This document shows, piece after piece, positions 20,333 through 32,486 of a DNA stretch of 64,000 bases. Under the pieces are notes generated by a model. The model had not been told where the DNA came from and did no database searches. It worked only from the letters and a program-made list of their open reading frames with translations. Both the position numbers and the translations under genes were made by a program. Location: positions 62,001 to 126,000 of the forward strand of contig NTMA01000070.1 in assembly GCA_002917075.1 (NCBI GenBank), given 5' to 3'. This stretch comes from Hawksworthiomyces lignivorus (lineage: Eukaryota > Ascomycota > Sordariomycetes > Ophiostomatales > Ophiostomataceae). Numbering within the stretch: the first letter of the stretch is position 1; each line of letters opens with the position of its first letter.

Positions 20333-23300
20333 CTAAACAGCAATTCCATCCAAAGCTCCTTCGACTATGTTGTGTAAACCATCATACCCAACATTATTCG
20401 GAACGGCGGCTTCTGCGGGCGGCGGCTGCAATATCGATTTATCTTGCAAATTGCCCATATTGGTGTTGATATTCTTGTCGCTCGTATCCGTGGGTTGGCT
20501 TGGGTTTCCGAGACTTGTTGCGTACGGGACGTTAAATGGTACTGATGGGAAAAAGTCCCATGCCCGTGCCCCAGAAAGCCAGAGCAAAAGCACACCAAGG
20601 AGAATAGGGATCTAATTATAATGTCAGCAGTAATTCTATGTGGAAAGTGAGAGGAGGTATTTGGTATCAGTGAGAAAATACATACCCAGACGGTGTAGAG
20701 GAATGTATCCGACCGGAGCCCCTTGCGCTTCTCCTTGTGTACGCGGCGGAAATTCTCTTGTTGCTCCTTGGTGATTTGATGTTTGCGACCAATCTGCAAC
20801 AGTGCCGGTGTAGCGGCTGCCGGTTCCTCTTGCTCATCCTTCTGTTCATCCACCTGCTGTACCTGGTTGTCTCCTTTCAAGTCGCGGATTTGTTGGCTAT
20901 CGTATATAGCCGCACACTTGCTGTCTGCTTCTGCTTCAGCTGCCGCCGCTGCCGCCGTTGCTTGTTTGGTATCTAAGTCATCCTTACGCGGGAAGATCTC
21001 TTCATATGCTGGAGGTGGCGCAGAGCTAGCCATCAACGACGACAGATCCCACCATCGGCTTTCCAAGTCCTTCGAGCTCGGGTTACCGGTGGCGGAATTG
21101 GGTCGGGAAGTAATAGCACCGCCAATGTTGGGTACAAATGACGAGATACGCTGGAAAGCGGCCGAGTTCAAGTACGCCTGGTAGTAGTCCGGCAGTGGGT
21201 TGTTCGGCATCTGAGGGATCTGAGCCACTAGCTGTTGAAAATGCGCCGCTAGCTGCTCTTTGAACGCCGAAACGGCAGCAGTTGCGGGTGATGCTAATGC
21301 TAGAGGTATTTCTGTGGCTTGAGCGGCTGCTGCTGTCGCGCCGGCTGGTGATGATGTTGTTAGAGGGCTCGGGCTGGCTTCTCGTGTACCACGCCGACTA
21401 TGCAGGCTTAGGCTGCCCCGGGAAGTAACGCGTGCGCCTGGACGCATGTCAAGCCATTCATCATCCCCGCCCTGCTCACTGCTGCCTTCATCGTCGCCTG
21501 ACGCTGCATAAGATGATGAGTCAACTTCGACATGGCTGTTGCTATCGGCGGAGTCTTCCGCATCTCTGATGCCACCATCCGCACCAGAACCGCGATGCCG
21601 AAGGCTCGACATCGCCATCGGCTCCCAGAGAGACCGTAAAGATGCTGCACTGCTGGTCCGACTGTGAAGGGAGCCTCCGCTCCGTGATCGGGCATGGCGC
21701 TCAAATCGCTTGATGGCTCGGAGCACCTCGCGCGATGCGGCGACTTCCGATGCTGTCAGACCAGATAACGTTCGCATTGTCGGATCAGCACCAGCATGTA
21801 TTAACCGACGCACAATCTCTGGCTGATTGTTCAAAGCTGCCAAATGAAGAGGAGTATAACCGCCATTGTCACGGACGTCAGGATTTGCGCCCCGAGCGAG
21901 TAAGCCGGCCACAAAGCGATGCATACCGAGTACGCAAGCAAGATGCAACATGCTATGGCCCGTGGTGCGTCGTTGCATATTGAGGCGGGTCTGATTAGAC
22001 GAGTCGTCTAGGTCAATGAGCTCCAGCACCTTCAATAAGTGCGTTTCAAAACTTGGGACATTGGCATCCGCAGCGAGGCTCGCAGCGTTGCCACTGACAC
22101 TGCGAGTATTGCCGGTGCTACTGCTGCTAGTGTTACCCGATGCCCCCCAGTTCGATGTTTCGCTACCAATAATTCGTCGAGCAACATCTTGGGCGTCTTC
22201 TATTTTACCAGTCATCTTCCTAGAAAGGACTGTAAGAGCTGCGCGTAATAGCTGCTGCTCATCGTCGTCTAGATACTTGAACATGATGCGCTGCTGATTA
22301 GCAGCAAACGGCTGTACAGGACGCTGGTTTGGCTGGCGTAGAGTGACTGGCACATGACCTGCAATAGACGACGGAGGCACCAGGCATACCAACGAGCTTT
22401 CTCCCCAGAAGGTCGTTGTCGTGGCCCGCTGGTCGCCAAACATGACATCCAGGCCTTGATAAAAAGAGCTGCCCAGAACGGTCACCTCAATACCACCTGA
22501 CTTGGGACCCTCGGCAGGAATAATCTTATGAATCACCGGCTGCGAAGTCGGACTGGTGGTAGCCTGGGACATTGCCATTGGTAGCGAGAAAAGACCAGCT
22601 GGGAACTGTTGTGAGAATTGCGCCTGGCTTAAATGCTGTTGCAATTGTTGCTGTTGTTGCTGGAATAGGTGCTGCTGAAACAAGTGCATCGAGTTTCTCA
22701 GGCCATTGGGACTTGGTGCACGACTAGGATGTGTGGAAGTGGGTGCTGAGAACATTGGCGCCTGAGACATGGCCATGTTATCAAAGCTTCCAGATCGATT
22801 ACCGTTGGAGAAGACAGGAGTCTGGTCTGTGTGGCTATTTGGAGTCAATGGCCCTGTCGTGAGAGGATCAGCATTCATGGGCACAATGCCGGCCAGACTA
22901 TCGATATCAGGGTCGCCAGAACCGCCAGCCATCAGTGCCATGTCCACGGCAGCCGCCATCGTGTCGGGAATAAAGCCAGAGGAGGTAGGCAAGAAAGTGG
23001 AGGCACTTGAAGAAAAGTGAGCAGGAGAAGTAGAAGAAGCGTTGCGGCCTCCGTTAACGGAAGTAGATTGCAACGTTGATTGCTGAGGCGAGGCTTCGAT
23101 ACGAGTCATAGCTAATCCAGAGGGCATTTTATGCACGCCAGCATTCGACTTTCTCTTTTTGGAAGAGTGTCCTTTGAGACCGTCTGGTGAAGCAGGACGA
23201 GAGAGAGCCCTTGGGGTCGACGATGCGTTTGCATCAGTGGCTGTTCCGGATGTTGCCATTTGCTCAGAGTGTTGTGGTCCAGAAAATGTGACTGAATTGC

Positions 23301-25663
23301 GTTTCAATGTCGGCAGATCTGGAGTGGATTGTGATACACTGAGTAATTTGGACTTGGCGGTCTTCGAAGCAGGTTTCGCCGCCGCCGCTGAAGCTGTAGA
23401 TGATGATTTTGCCGTATCCTGTATGTCACCAACTGATGCATCACCATCCACGACAGAACCTGTTGCTGAAGCACTTCCACCGGAGGGGGCTGTGGGTGTT
23501 TTGTGATCGTCGGTAATCATAATGGACCGGGAAACGGTTTGGGCGATGACCTGTCCCCGGAAGTCCTTCAGAGTAAATATAACTTGGAATCCCGTCTTCT
23601 CGCCATGGTGACGGCAGTAGCACGTGATCCGCATAGGAACACTGATAACCGCCTCAATCGGGCTACCGGTGGCGTTTTCGTCCAACGAGGACAATGCGGC
23701 TGCAGTTGGACGCTGCCAATCTTTGATTTCGTTGGTGTTGAAAATAATAATACGACGATGTTCTTCCCGGCTCCACTCCTCGTCGTCTTCGGGTTTCTTG
23801 GATTTTTTCCTGTTGGCCCGCTTTCGCTCTCTTTGAATGCAACCTTTGCAAATCCAGATCTCGCCGCCGTTCGCTGGCCGGCTGTCATCACCATCGTCTC
23901 TGTCAGCCCCATCTTTCTGTTGAACACATTCTGACGCATGATTAGCTGCAGCAGCGCGTTCCAAAGCCCGTCGACGGTTGGTTTCATTTTGCATAGCGCT
24001 GGTGCAGACCACCATAGTATGTAGCTCCAGCATATCTGGCGAGGACTCGACAGGAGCCTTCGCTAAGAGTTTAGGCTTCGAAATAGTGTGTGGTGGGAGA
24101 TGTAGTTTTGTGACACCCGGTGGAAGAGCGGACAAGAAGATCGTGACTGGTATCTGGGTTTCGACGCGAGACTTGTGAGGCGTCACGCCAACAAAAAAGC
24201 GCAAAGGTCGCCGTTGACCATTAGTGAGATTCGCGGGAGTAGCTGGAGACGGTTGACTAAATAGCGGCATCTGCGAGGCAGAAGTATCGAGGATTTGCTG
24301 CTGCTGACGGTTCTGCAAATAATTTCCGCGCCAAGTTGAAGTAGGGCTTGTCGGGACACTCTCAGGAAACAAGAAATTGGAGATCATCTGCGCAGGCTCG
24401 GCAGCACCGCTCGAAAATAAACCAAATCTGAAGTCTGTATTATCGATAGGTGAATGTGAATTCTGGAGAAAGGCTGCTGGAGAAGGGTCTTGGTTAAAGA
24501 TAAAATTGGATACGGGAGAGACCTCTCTCGAAGCCGTCTTGAGATTATTCATAGACTGGCTGAGAGAATACTGCTGTTTTGAGTTAGAATATAGGGAGCC
24601 AAAAAAAAAAAGAGTAAAGCTAGGTAGGACAAAGAGCGTGGGAATGAGCACGAACCGATTCTGCCTTATTATGGCCCTTCCGAGTGTGCTTTTCAGTGCC
24701 ACCGAGGTGATCGGAGCCAGCCACGGCGGTTGCCGACGAAAAGATTTGTGGTGTGGAAAGTGAGGGTACGGTGAAGTCGTCTGGATTCGGACTGCTTGAT
24801 GCGCTCACAAAGTCGAAGGGTGAGGGGCCACCACTATAGGGGCTCAAATCGGAGCCGATTCCTGCTCCTGCTCCGGCCCCAATTCCTATATTGAGTACCG
24901 CAGCTTCCCCATCGTCTTCTCCACCTAAACTTGGTGTTCGTTGAATTGATTTGGGATCAATTGTTCTCAAGGCATCTTTTTGGAGTACGGATGGATGGTG
25001 TCCTAGGCTCTCGTTGTTGTCGTTGTCGTTGTTGACTGCATCGTCGTCCAGACGGAGATAATCGCGGAAGCTCCAGTTTTGCTGGCCGTTCTCAATATCG
25101 CCGATATCTAACCCTCCATCTGTCATCATTACGTCTCTCTCTGCTATTGATGGATTTACCTCGGATGGTGTCAAACGATGTGGAGCACCAGAAGCTGAGT
25201 GCCTAGACAGGTCGGTAGCCGCGGACCTTCCGGAGCCCTTTGGTCGCCCCCGCCCCTTTTTTACTGGTGTTCCGCTGACGAGGCTTGACAGCGCAGACAT
25301 AGATGTCTGCTTTGAAGATGAGATGTCGGAAGACGAATCCTGGAAGGAAGAGAGAAGTGATTCGGGAGAAGAGACGGCGGCAGGTTGAGATAACATCAAA
25401 GTCGGGTCGCTTGAAAGTAGCGGGTCTTTGCCGCTACCGAGCTTCCCAGCGCCCGCTGCACCGTCGCCGGTGGAGCTAAATCCGTGAATCTTTTTCTGAG
25501 TTTGCACCCGACCGATGTCGCGAATATGATGGATGTGGTTGTGGGAGTTCTGAATGAAGTCGACGGTCAAGGCAGGTGGGGAATCGCCCATCCATTCGGA
25601 GTCGACTGCGTAGTCGCCGGGGGAGGCGGCAAGGGCTTCGAACGAGGTTTCTTGGGTAGACAT
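20333..25663 (-). CDS. Spt23/Mga2-like membrane-tethered transcription regulator (~1724 aa)
   Basis: Three exons: 25663-24656, 24573-20686 and 20611-20333. Introns are 82 nt (GTTCGT donor, CTAAC branch, ACAG) and 74 nt (GTATGT...TTAG). The ATG at 25663 (MSTQETSFEAL) is the only in-frame ATG at the 5' end. Parts in order: an acidic/Ser-rich activation-type region; an AT-hook-like KKGRGRPKGSGR at ~137-148; a Cys-rich core with ICKGCIQRERKR; a poly-Gln stretch (~965); an IPT/TIG domain beginning HKIIPAEGPKSGGIEVTVLG (~1020); ankyrin repeats with HSMLHLACVLG and GYTPLHLAALNN (~1210-1300); a PPPAY motif (~1520); and one C-terminal TM helix (FLYTVWIPILLGVLLLWL, ~1627-1645). In yeast, Spt23 and Mga2 are ER-anchored, ubiquitinated by Rsp5, cut by the proteasome and activate OLE1. 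The second splice is what creates the TM helix. Confidence 0.92.
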
Positions 25664-28600
25664 ATCCCTTTCTTTTTGATCGTTCTTGAGAATGATTGTT
25701 GGGTTGTCGGTCTTGTCTTCTTGTCTAAAGCGGAGTTGCTGCGCGCATCTGTGAGAGTCGATCTCGCTCGCGTGTCCTGTTCGTCTGCTCGAGACGATCT
25801 TGGTCCGTTCCTCCACAAGCGCAGCCCAATAATCCGAACACGCCCGAGTCCTAGGCGGAAGAAGTAAGAAAGTCGCAACGGGAGACTGGCCGCAACAGAG
25901 CTCAGAACGGCGGTGACGTGGGTTGTAGGTGGCAGGTCGGAGAACGAAACAGTTGATGGTTCGAAAAGATGTGCATCAGCGAGATGGAGAAGTTGGGTCA
26001 ACCCGGAGAGCAGTAGATGCCTCAGTTATCTAGTCTCTTGGTGACTCGCGTGCTGCCCTATCTGATGCCTCTGGTCTCGACTCACAGTCTCGATCTTCAG
26101 TCGGAAGCCATCGTAAGTGTTTCGAAGGAAGAAGTGGAGACGCAGAAGGGGTCGGCGAGAGAAACGACTGTCAGGCACGAAGAAACAGAATAATTACAAG
26201 GCGAACAGCCGACGTAAAGACGAGCAAAAGGAATGAAACAATGAAACAAAAGTAAGAGTACTGTGAGACGGGTGTTGCCAGTCGTTGACGCGTTGTGTTT
26301 ATCGGGAAATTTCCTCCTTCTTTCGCTGTCGTCGCAATTCCTCCCTCTCTGGTTCTGTTCAGTAATAACGACCGACCATTTGTGACGGAGAGGGAGCGAG
26401 GGAAAATTGGGAAAGAACGTGGTTTTGGGCAAAGGAAAGGCGGTCGGGCCAGTGATTTCAAGCGTCTGATTGGCCAGCACTCTTCCGAGGTCCACAGAAA
26501 AGAGCCAAGCCACAAGGAAGGAGGAAAGTATGTATCATTTCTCTTTTTTTCCCTTTTATTCAATATTCTCCAGAGCGTACTGAGTATGTACCTATGTATA
26601 CGAATAGCGTCCATTGAGGGACGTGGACCTTGCCACGATTGGCCTGTTGACCACCCCAATATGAAAGGACAGGGTTCGAGCTGCGGTGCTAGCGCATCCA
26701 AACGCACTCTAAGAGAAAGTTCGCCCCCCCTCTTTCTCGCCCACTTCCCACTCCAGGCAGACCTCCAAATCAACCAAACAAGGGGAGACTTGGGCAGACC
26801 GAGAGGGGCTGGGGGTGGAAGGGCAAAAAAGGCCAATCTAATTGTGCACAAACCAGCCTTATTCGCTCAAGTACTGCACTCTTTCGCCCTCCCTCCCAGG
26901 CAATGCTGTAAAGGGTTTAGAGGGCTGCGTAGTAAAATCAAGTTGGAGCCCCAACGCTTTTCAAAAGTCAGCAGCCAAGCTGCAAAGAAACGGCGTCGCT
27001 CCTTGCGACATCATATGAACACTTCCCTGCAACACTATGTGGAAAGGGAGCAAAATAAGAGGAAACATAAAAAGGCCAAGCTGCGGAGCTGACGGGAGAA
27101 CCAGAAGAGGACAGAGTAGCCACAAGGAATGAGCGAAGAATGGAAAGAGAGAGATATTGGGTGATGGAACTGACAACACGGACGACGCGGAGAATCCAAC
27201 TGAAGCAACAGGCACAACTCATAACCACACCTACCAACTGACTCGTCTAGCGTTTATGTCAGTGCCATTTTATTTTTGTTGAACCCCATTCGGAGCTGTC
27301 TTACATCGCGGCAAGCATACCCCCAAAGACTCCGAGGCCGACTACAGAACCCCGAAGGAGGTGCCTCTCGTACGTATGATTAAAAATTACCTATTAGAAC
27401 ACGTTGACTGTGGTCATCTTCCTCCTATTGCCATTTTTAGGCCATGGCATTTGCCGTCGTTTTATTGTAGTCTATGAAGGAAGAGCGAGAACAGGGCGAG
27501 AGCTACAGGCAAATTGAATGTACATAGCAGACTCGTAATGCAACGTGCTTACTTCGTTCAGAAGAGAATAAGAGGACGGTTGAATTCGGCTTATATTAAA
27601 TTGCAGAACAGATGTTCCTTAAGTACCAATGCAAGTACGACACTGCCTAGGCTGCATGCATTGTTGATAGAGGACGCAGCACATACCGCACAAAACAACA
27701 TGGCATACCAAGACATCATGATGCTCCTCGCGTTTGGATCATCCCTTCCGTCAAGGGATCCCGCCTGGTTTCTAAAGCATTAGGTCTTGAAAATATGATA
27801 GACAAGGTTCTGCCAATCTAGCCAGGTGGATCAAGTTTGTTATAAGTATGTTTCGGCGTACGGAAGGCATTTGTATGACAACCTGGAATAAGGGAAATTT
27901 GCATTGCTGCTTAAATTCGCCATGTATCGTAAGACCGAGACTGAAGCTGCGACCGCGCAAAGATAGCGGCCACTATCTAAGCGCAGTGGAGACACGGTGG
28001 GAAGCAATGGTTGTACTGGATGGCACTCAACTGCTCGTTGCCTGCTTTTTTGTCTCGGCTGCACAGCTTGATATCCCCGAGCGAGAATGAATGCTGCAGC
28101 TTCGAGGAATAAGAGGTCGTAACTGAACAAGGTGTGTGTGTGTGTTTAAAATATAGTAAAAGGAGAGTTGATGAAAATTAGACCAGCAGTGCCTTGGCAT
28201 TTTTCATACTCAGTTACAGTATGCGCTGGTCGACCCATCCGCCTGCACGTCAATGAAAGGGTCTTGGTCGGTGGCATTGGCCAATTGGGTGTCTACTTTG
28301 TCCTGCACGGAGCATGTAGCTGAATTACAAAGACAGATGTTCCTGATCAGTATCTCAAGAGAATGGAGAGTAAATTGTACTGCGATGTATGACGAAGATA
28401 GAATAACTAGACTGTCTAAATTCCGCCCAATTGGAAGTCTTCTACGAAAACACAACCAAGATAGGGGCAAACCAAGACAAAAGAAATGAACAAAAGCCAA
28501 GAATCTAGAACCAAGTAATAAGAGAAGACGAAAAATATTCGCCTAGAAATAAAAGCGAAAGTAAAAAACAAGCCAGGAAAGAGACTACCCCATGTTGAAA

Positions 28601-28848
28601 TCAAAGCGATGCTGGCTATTCACTTCACCTGCCCAGGCATCCCTTTCATCTTCACCTTGGGCAGCCGATATCGCTTGCGCTGTCTGCATTTTGCCTGAAT
28701 TTTATTGACCAAGCTGAATACACCAAACACGTCAGCTGAAATGGACAAATAGTATTTTGACGCCTATATCTCCTTCTTCCATTCTGCCCAGAGTCATTGA
28801 TTACTCCGTAGGACCAAACGGATACAGAAGATGGCAACTGATTATCGC
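25664..28848. other. 3.2 kb: promoter/leader of the Spt23-like gene and 3' flank of the NHA1 gene
   Basis: No supported gene. The longest open frames (26295-27092 +, 265 codons; 26171-26851 -, 226 codons) overlap each other on opposite strands and show no domain. They most likely fall in the Spt23-like promoter or leader. A GT dinucleotide run lies at 28131-28144 and a 9-mer copy (TACTCCGTA) at 28802-28810. Confidence 0.5.
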
Positions 28849-31011
28849 CTAGGTTCGCGGTGGATCGTCAGGAAAGCGAATGGTGCGACCGGATTGCTGA
28901 GTTGGTGATGCTGCCTGCGGCGTTGGCGGCGTTGACATGGCCGTTTCAACTGATCCTCCTTTTGGCACTTCTGCTTTGCGCGGTACTGCTTGCTGCTCTG
29001 TCACTTGGAGCTCTTGTGCCTGGCCAAGTTCAGCCCTGGCCGGCGAAACTCGCTGTTCCGAGCTGTTTGATGCTGCAGTCTCGCCACCACTGCCACTCTC
29101 GGTATCATTGACAGGTCGATGGACCCGACTGCTGCTTCCTTCGCTCCTGGGATCAGTCTTAGGAATGATGCTACCACCAATACGGTAGACAGGCCGCTGC
29201 AGTGGCTCATCAACGTCCTGTTGTATGTTGGTGGTCATGACTCTCTTTCCATTTTTGACATCCTCGCTGGCGCCAATGACAATGGCATTTCCACCCTGGC
29301 CGCTGCTTACATCGGCTACTATGCCGCCGGTAAACGATGTGGCGCGGGATACCGAGGTTGGCGTGGATCTGGGCAATATAGAACGGCGCAGTCCTGCGCT
29401 GCTGACACGACTTCCTATCATGAAAGACGGCATGGAGGATTGGTGTCGGCCGTGAGCATTATCGACACCAGAAGCGTGGCCAGCGGCGCCACCAGCAGCA
29501 AAGGAGCCGGATGAGGGAGACGACGGCAGGGCCCGGCTAAGTGTACGCGGCAGATAAAATCCCAGTTTGCCGAGAGGAATGCTGAGGCCGTGTACAACAA
29601 TGCTACAGACCGAAAAGAACCAGATGACAACCGTAGCGGTTTCGCCGAGGTGGGCAATATCGGGGCGGAGCGGCGTCGACGCACCATCCCCAGTGTCGAT
29701 GTCATTGGGTGACAAGTTCTGGAGAAATTCGATCGTAGTGTACAAATAAAATATTGCCGAGACGCCAGCGGGACCAAAAAACCCTACAAAGACTGCCTGC
29801 CGCATATCATCGATCTGTGGAATGAACCGCCGGATAGCTACGACCCATGGGAGGCGTCGCAGTAACAGAATGAGAATGCCGAGAGCGACCAGGCGGTACA
29901 AGGGTACCGGCCCATGTAGGAACATGTCCCAAGGGCACACTGTACCGTACCACATGAAGATGGCGACGTTGAGTAGCATGTCAATAGTGGGTTGTAGAGA
30001 GTCGTCTTTGGTCTCAAGACGGAACCAGTCGTCCCATGTGAAGACATTACCGGCGATAAAGCAGGCAAGAATGTCGTCGCTGCCGATGAGACCGCAGGTA
30101 CCCGTAATGAAGAGTGCTAGCGAGATAGCAAACACGAGGAAGCTCTCGCGGTCGACAAACTTATGCTCCTCGGCCCAGTGCAACAGCTCCTTGGCAATGT
30201 ATCCCACAATAGCGCCGTAAACGACACTCAGTAAGATAGTATAGCCCAAAGTTTCGCCGAACCAGAGACCGACGGCTTTCGCTGCGCCACCTGCAGGAAC
30301 AGGGAAGTCGGGCGTGGCCACAAACGCGGTGTATTGGATCAAATATAGGGGAAGAAACAGAAAGGGATAACCCAGCCCATCGTTTGCACCAGATTCGGCG
30401 ATAATGATGCGTTGTAGCTCTCGTGGCACATTCTGGTCGGCGAAACGGCCCTTGACAATAACGTTAGACAGCACTGGGTCTGTAGGTGTGATGCAGGATC
30501 CGATGACAAGGGCATGCAGGAAGGGAAGGCGTGGAGATACAAGCCCCCAAATAAGTAGACTCGTCGACAGCCACATGACCGCCATGACAGGCCCCAACAA
30601 CCAGGCCAATGGACGCCATTCATGCTTGAGGTACCTGCTTGGTAGCTGGACACCCGCCAGGACAAGCTGAACGCCGAGAACCAGGCGCGAGAAGTAGAGC
30701 GTGATAGCATCTACGTTAGCCTGTGAGCCGGCATAGTGGAGTGGACGGATGAGATTAGCAGCAGACGGAGAAAAGGCGACGCCAGCAAGAAGAGAGATTA
30801 CTGAAGAGCAAGAAAAGAATTAGCTTCCATGTTCGAATTGCTATGTTCGAATTGCTATGCTCGGACTGGAAGGGCTTTTGGCATAAGACGTACAAGCTTC
30901 CGATAGGTAGAAGTTCTCCTTGCAGAGATAGGAGACTAAACCAAACAGAGACACCCATCCTCCGAGGACGCTGACGACAATGTTAAAATCGGACAAGGCC
31001 AAGGCGGGCAT
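28849..31011 (-). CDS. NHA1: Plasma-membrane Na+(K+)/H+ antiporter, Nha1 family, 689 aa
   Basis: Two exons: 31011-30894 and 30800-28849, with a 93-nt intron (GTACGT...TTCAG). Exon 1 codes the first helix (MPALALSDFNIVVSVLGGWV) and runs into exon 2 as KENFYLSEALISLLAGVAFS, typical of fungal Nha1. Conserved transport motifs are ITPTDPVLSN, ESGANDGLGYPFLFL (~170) and GSDDILACFIAGN (~277); the last holds the paired aspartates needed for cation binding in yeast Nha1. About 12 TM helices are followed by a ~240-residue hydrophilic, Ser/Pro/Gln-rich tail. The family exports Na+, Li+ and K+ in exchange for H+ and supports salt tolerance and pH and volume control. The tail is shorter than in S. cerevisiae (985 aa), as in many filamentous fungi. 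The intron contains a 14-bp tandem duplication. Confidence 0.94.
30829..30856. repeat. 14-bp perfect tandem duplication inside the NHA1 intron
   Basis: The unit ATGTTCGAATTGCT occurs twice head to tail (30829-30842, 30843-30856), with a partial third copy starting ATGCTCG. It lies wholly within the intron and does not touch the splice sites. Confidence 0.9.
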
Positions 31012-32486
31012 TGTAGCGTAGAAGAATAAACGAACAACCCGATACTCTGTGGTTAATATATTTCTCTAATAAAGAGCTAAATATCGCATGTATGATTATG
31101 TGACACCAGAATCGTCTTTGCTCATGCGTAAGAGCAAAAGTGGCGAGAGGCCAGCGGCTGGCGGAACGGCAGTGCAAATGGCTGGGATGATACTGAACAG
31201 GTCCCGGTGCTGATGCCCGTGTCCGCGGTGACGCAGCGAGATTGTCCGGGCCAAAACTAGAGTCGAGGCGAGTATGTGGTCTGGATCTAAAGAAGCCTTA
31301 CCGACAGAGGACGGAAAGGGGGGTTCGGTTCGTGTTATCGAATCATGGAGGCGGTCATTGATATATGTGGGAGCGTTTCCGGCCGAAAACGCCAGTCTTG
31401 TAATCAGTCCCTCGTGAAAGAGGGAGCAGAGAAGCCGAGGAGAGATAGACAACCAGGCGAGAGGATACCCGACAGAAGAAGAGAACGGGAAAAAGAGACG
31501 TCAAAATACAAGACGATCGCACGATAGATGTTAAAGCAGTAGCAATAGGATCGATATTGGAGGACGAGATAGCTGGCGAGTCAGAACAAAAAATCCAAGA
31601 AAGTGATTTAAAGAGACTGAATGATTGGTTGTGTACGGCAGGTTATACTCAGAAAGAGACCAGAGAGCAGAAGGACGATAAACTATTTCAACAGCAGTAC
31701 CTAAAACAAAGAAAACGGCTTCATAAATTTCCCAAAAACAAAATCCGTTGCTAATTTGACATGGGGGAAGCTGGCGAACGGGGCGAACGGATAGAACATG
31801 TAGATAAGTCACTCGGTTAGAAATTTATATGCACTTTGTCGTTCAGATTTTTTCTCTCGAGTTACTTTAGTGAAAATCTAAAGGCGCCAAGAAGTAGAGG
31901 GGCGCCGGGGAGTGGGGGCAAATGGCAATAAAGCTACTTCCGTTTCCGCGAGGGGACTAAGCAAAAAAATGGTTGGTGCCTACGGAGTATTTCTGCCTTC
32001 TTTGCAACAATGAAATTTACATCGTTTTTGAAGCATTGAGAATCAAGGCAAGATGAGGCGGTCTAATACGTAAGACCAAATGAAGAGCAACATACAGATT
32101 GAGAATATGGGACGACAGGCTGAGATGCCAGAAGCCAAAGCTACAAGTAGTTGAGAGTTCTGCAAGGCACGTCACAGAGGCACCAGCCTCAAAGAGTCAA
32201 GGCACCCGCACTATTGAGTACATGATATTTCGAATATAGTGCAAGTTGAAGATCAAGCAGGATATATACCGTCATGTTAGAGGCGAGGCTCTATCCGGAC
32301 GTGCAGAGGTAACGGAAGATACATATCAGGGAAACTAAAAGCCCAAGGGACAAACGGAGCCAAGATGTGCGCCACCAGCATAAAACAAATCCAATCCGGC
32401 AAAACCGACAGAGAAAAAGTAAATAAAATAAAACTCCGTCTAGTCACGTTGGAAGCCAAAACGCAAATATGATGTTTTCTCATGTC
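31012..32486. other. Intergenic: NHA1 promoter and 3' flank of RNH1
   Basis: No gene seen; open frames at 31096-31452 and 31531-31812 are unsupported. A 9-mer copy (TACGGAGTA) is at 31981-31989. The minus strand is pyrimidine-rich around 31400-31520, as expected for an NHA1 leader or promoter. Confidence 0.5.

Noticed and set aside
25664..25816. 51-residue upstream extension of the Spt23-like protein
   Set aside because: The open frame continues upstream but contains no ATG; it starts at a GTG, so 25663 is the only usable start.
26171..27092. Opposed frames of 226 (-) and 265 (+) codons
   Set aside because: They overlap each other on opposite strands, have no domain, and lie in the expected promoter or leader of the Spt23-like gene.
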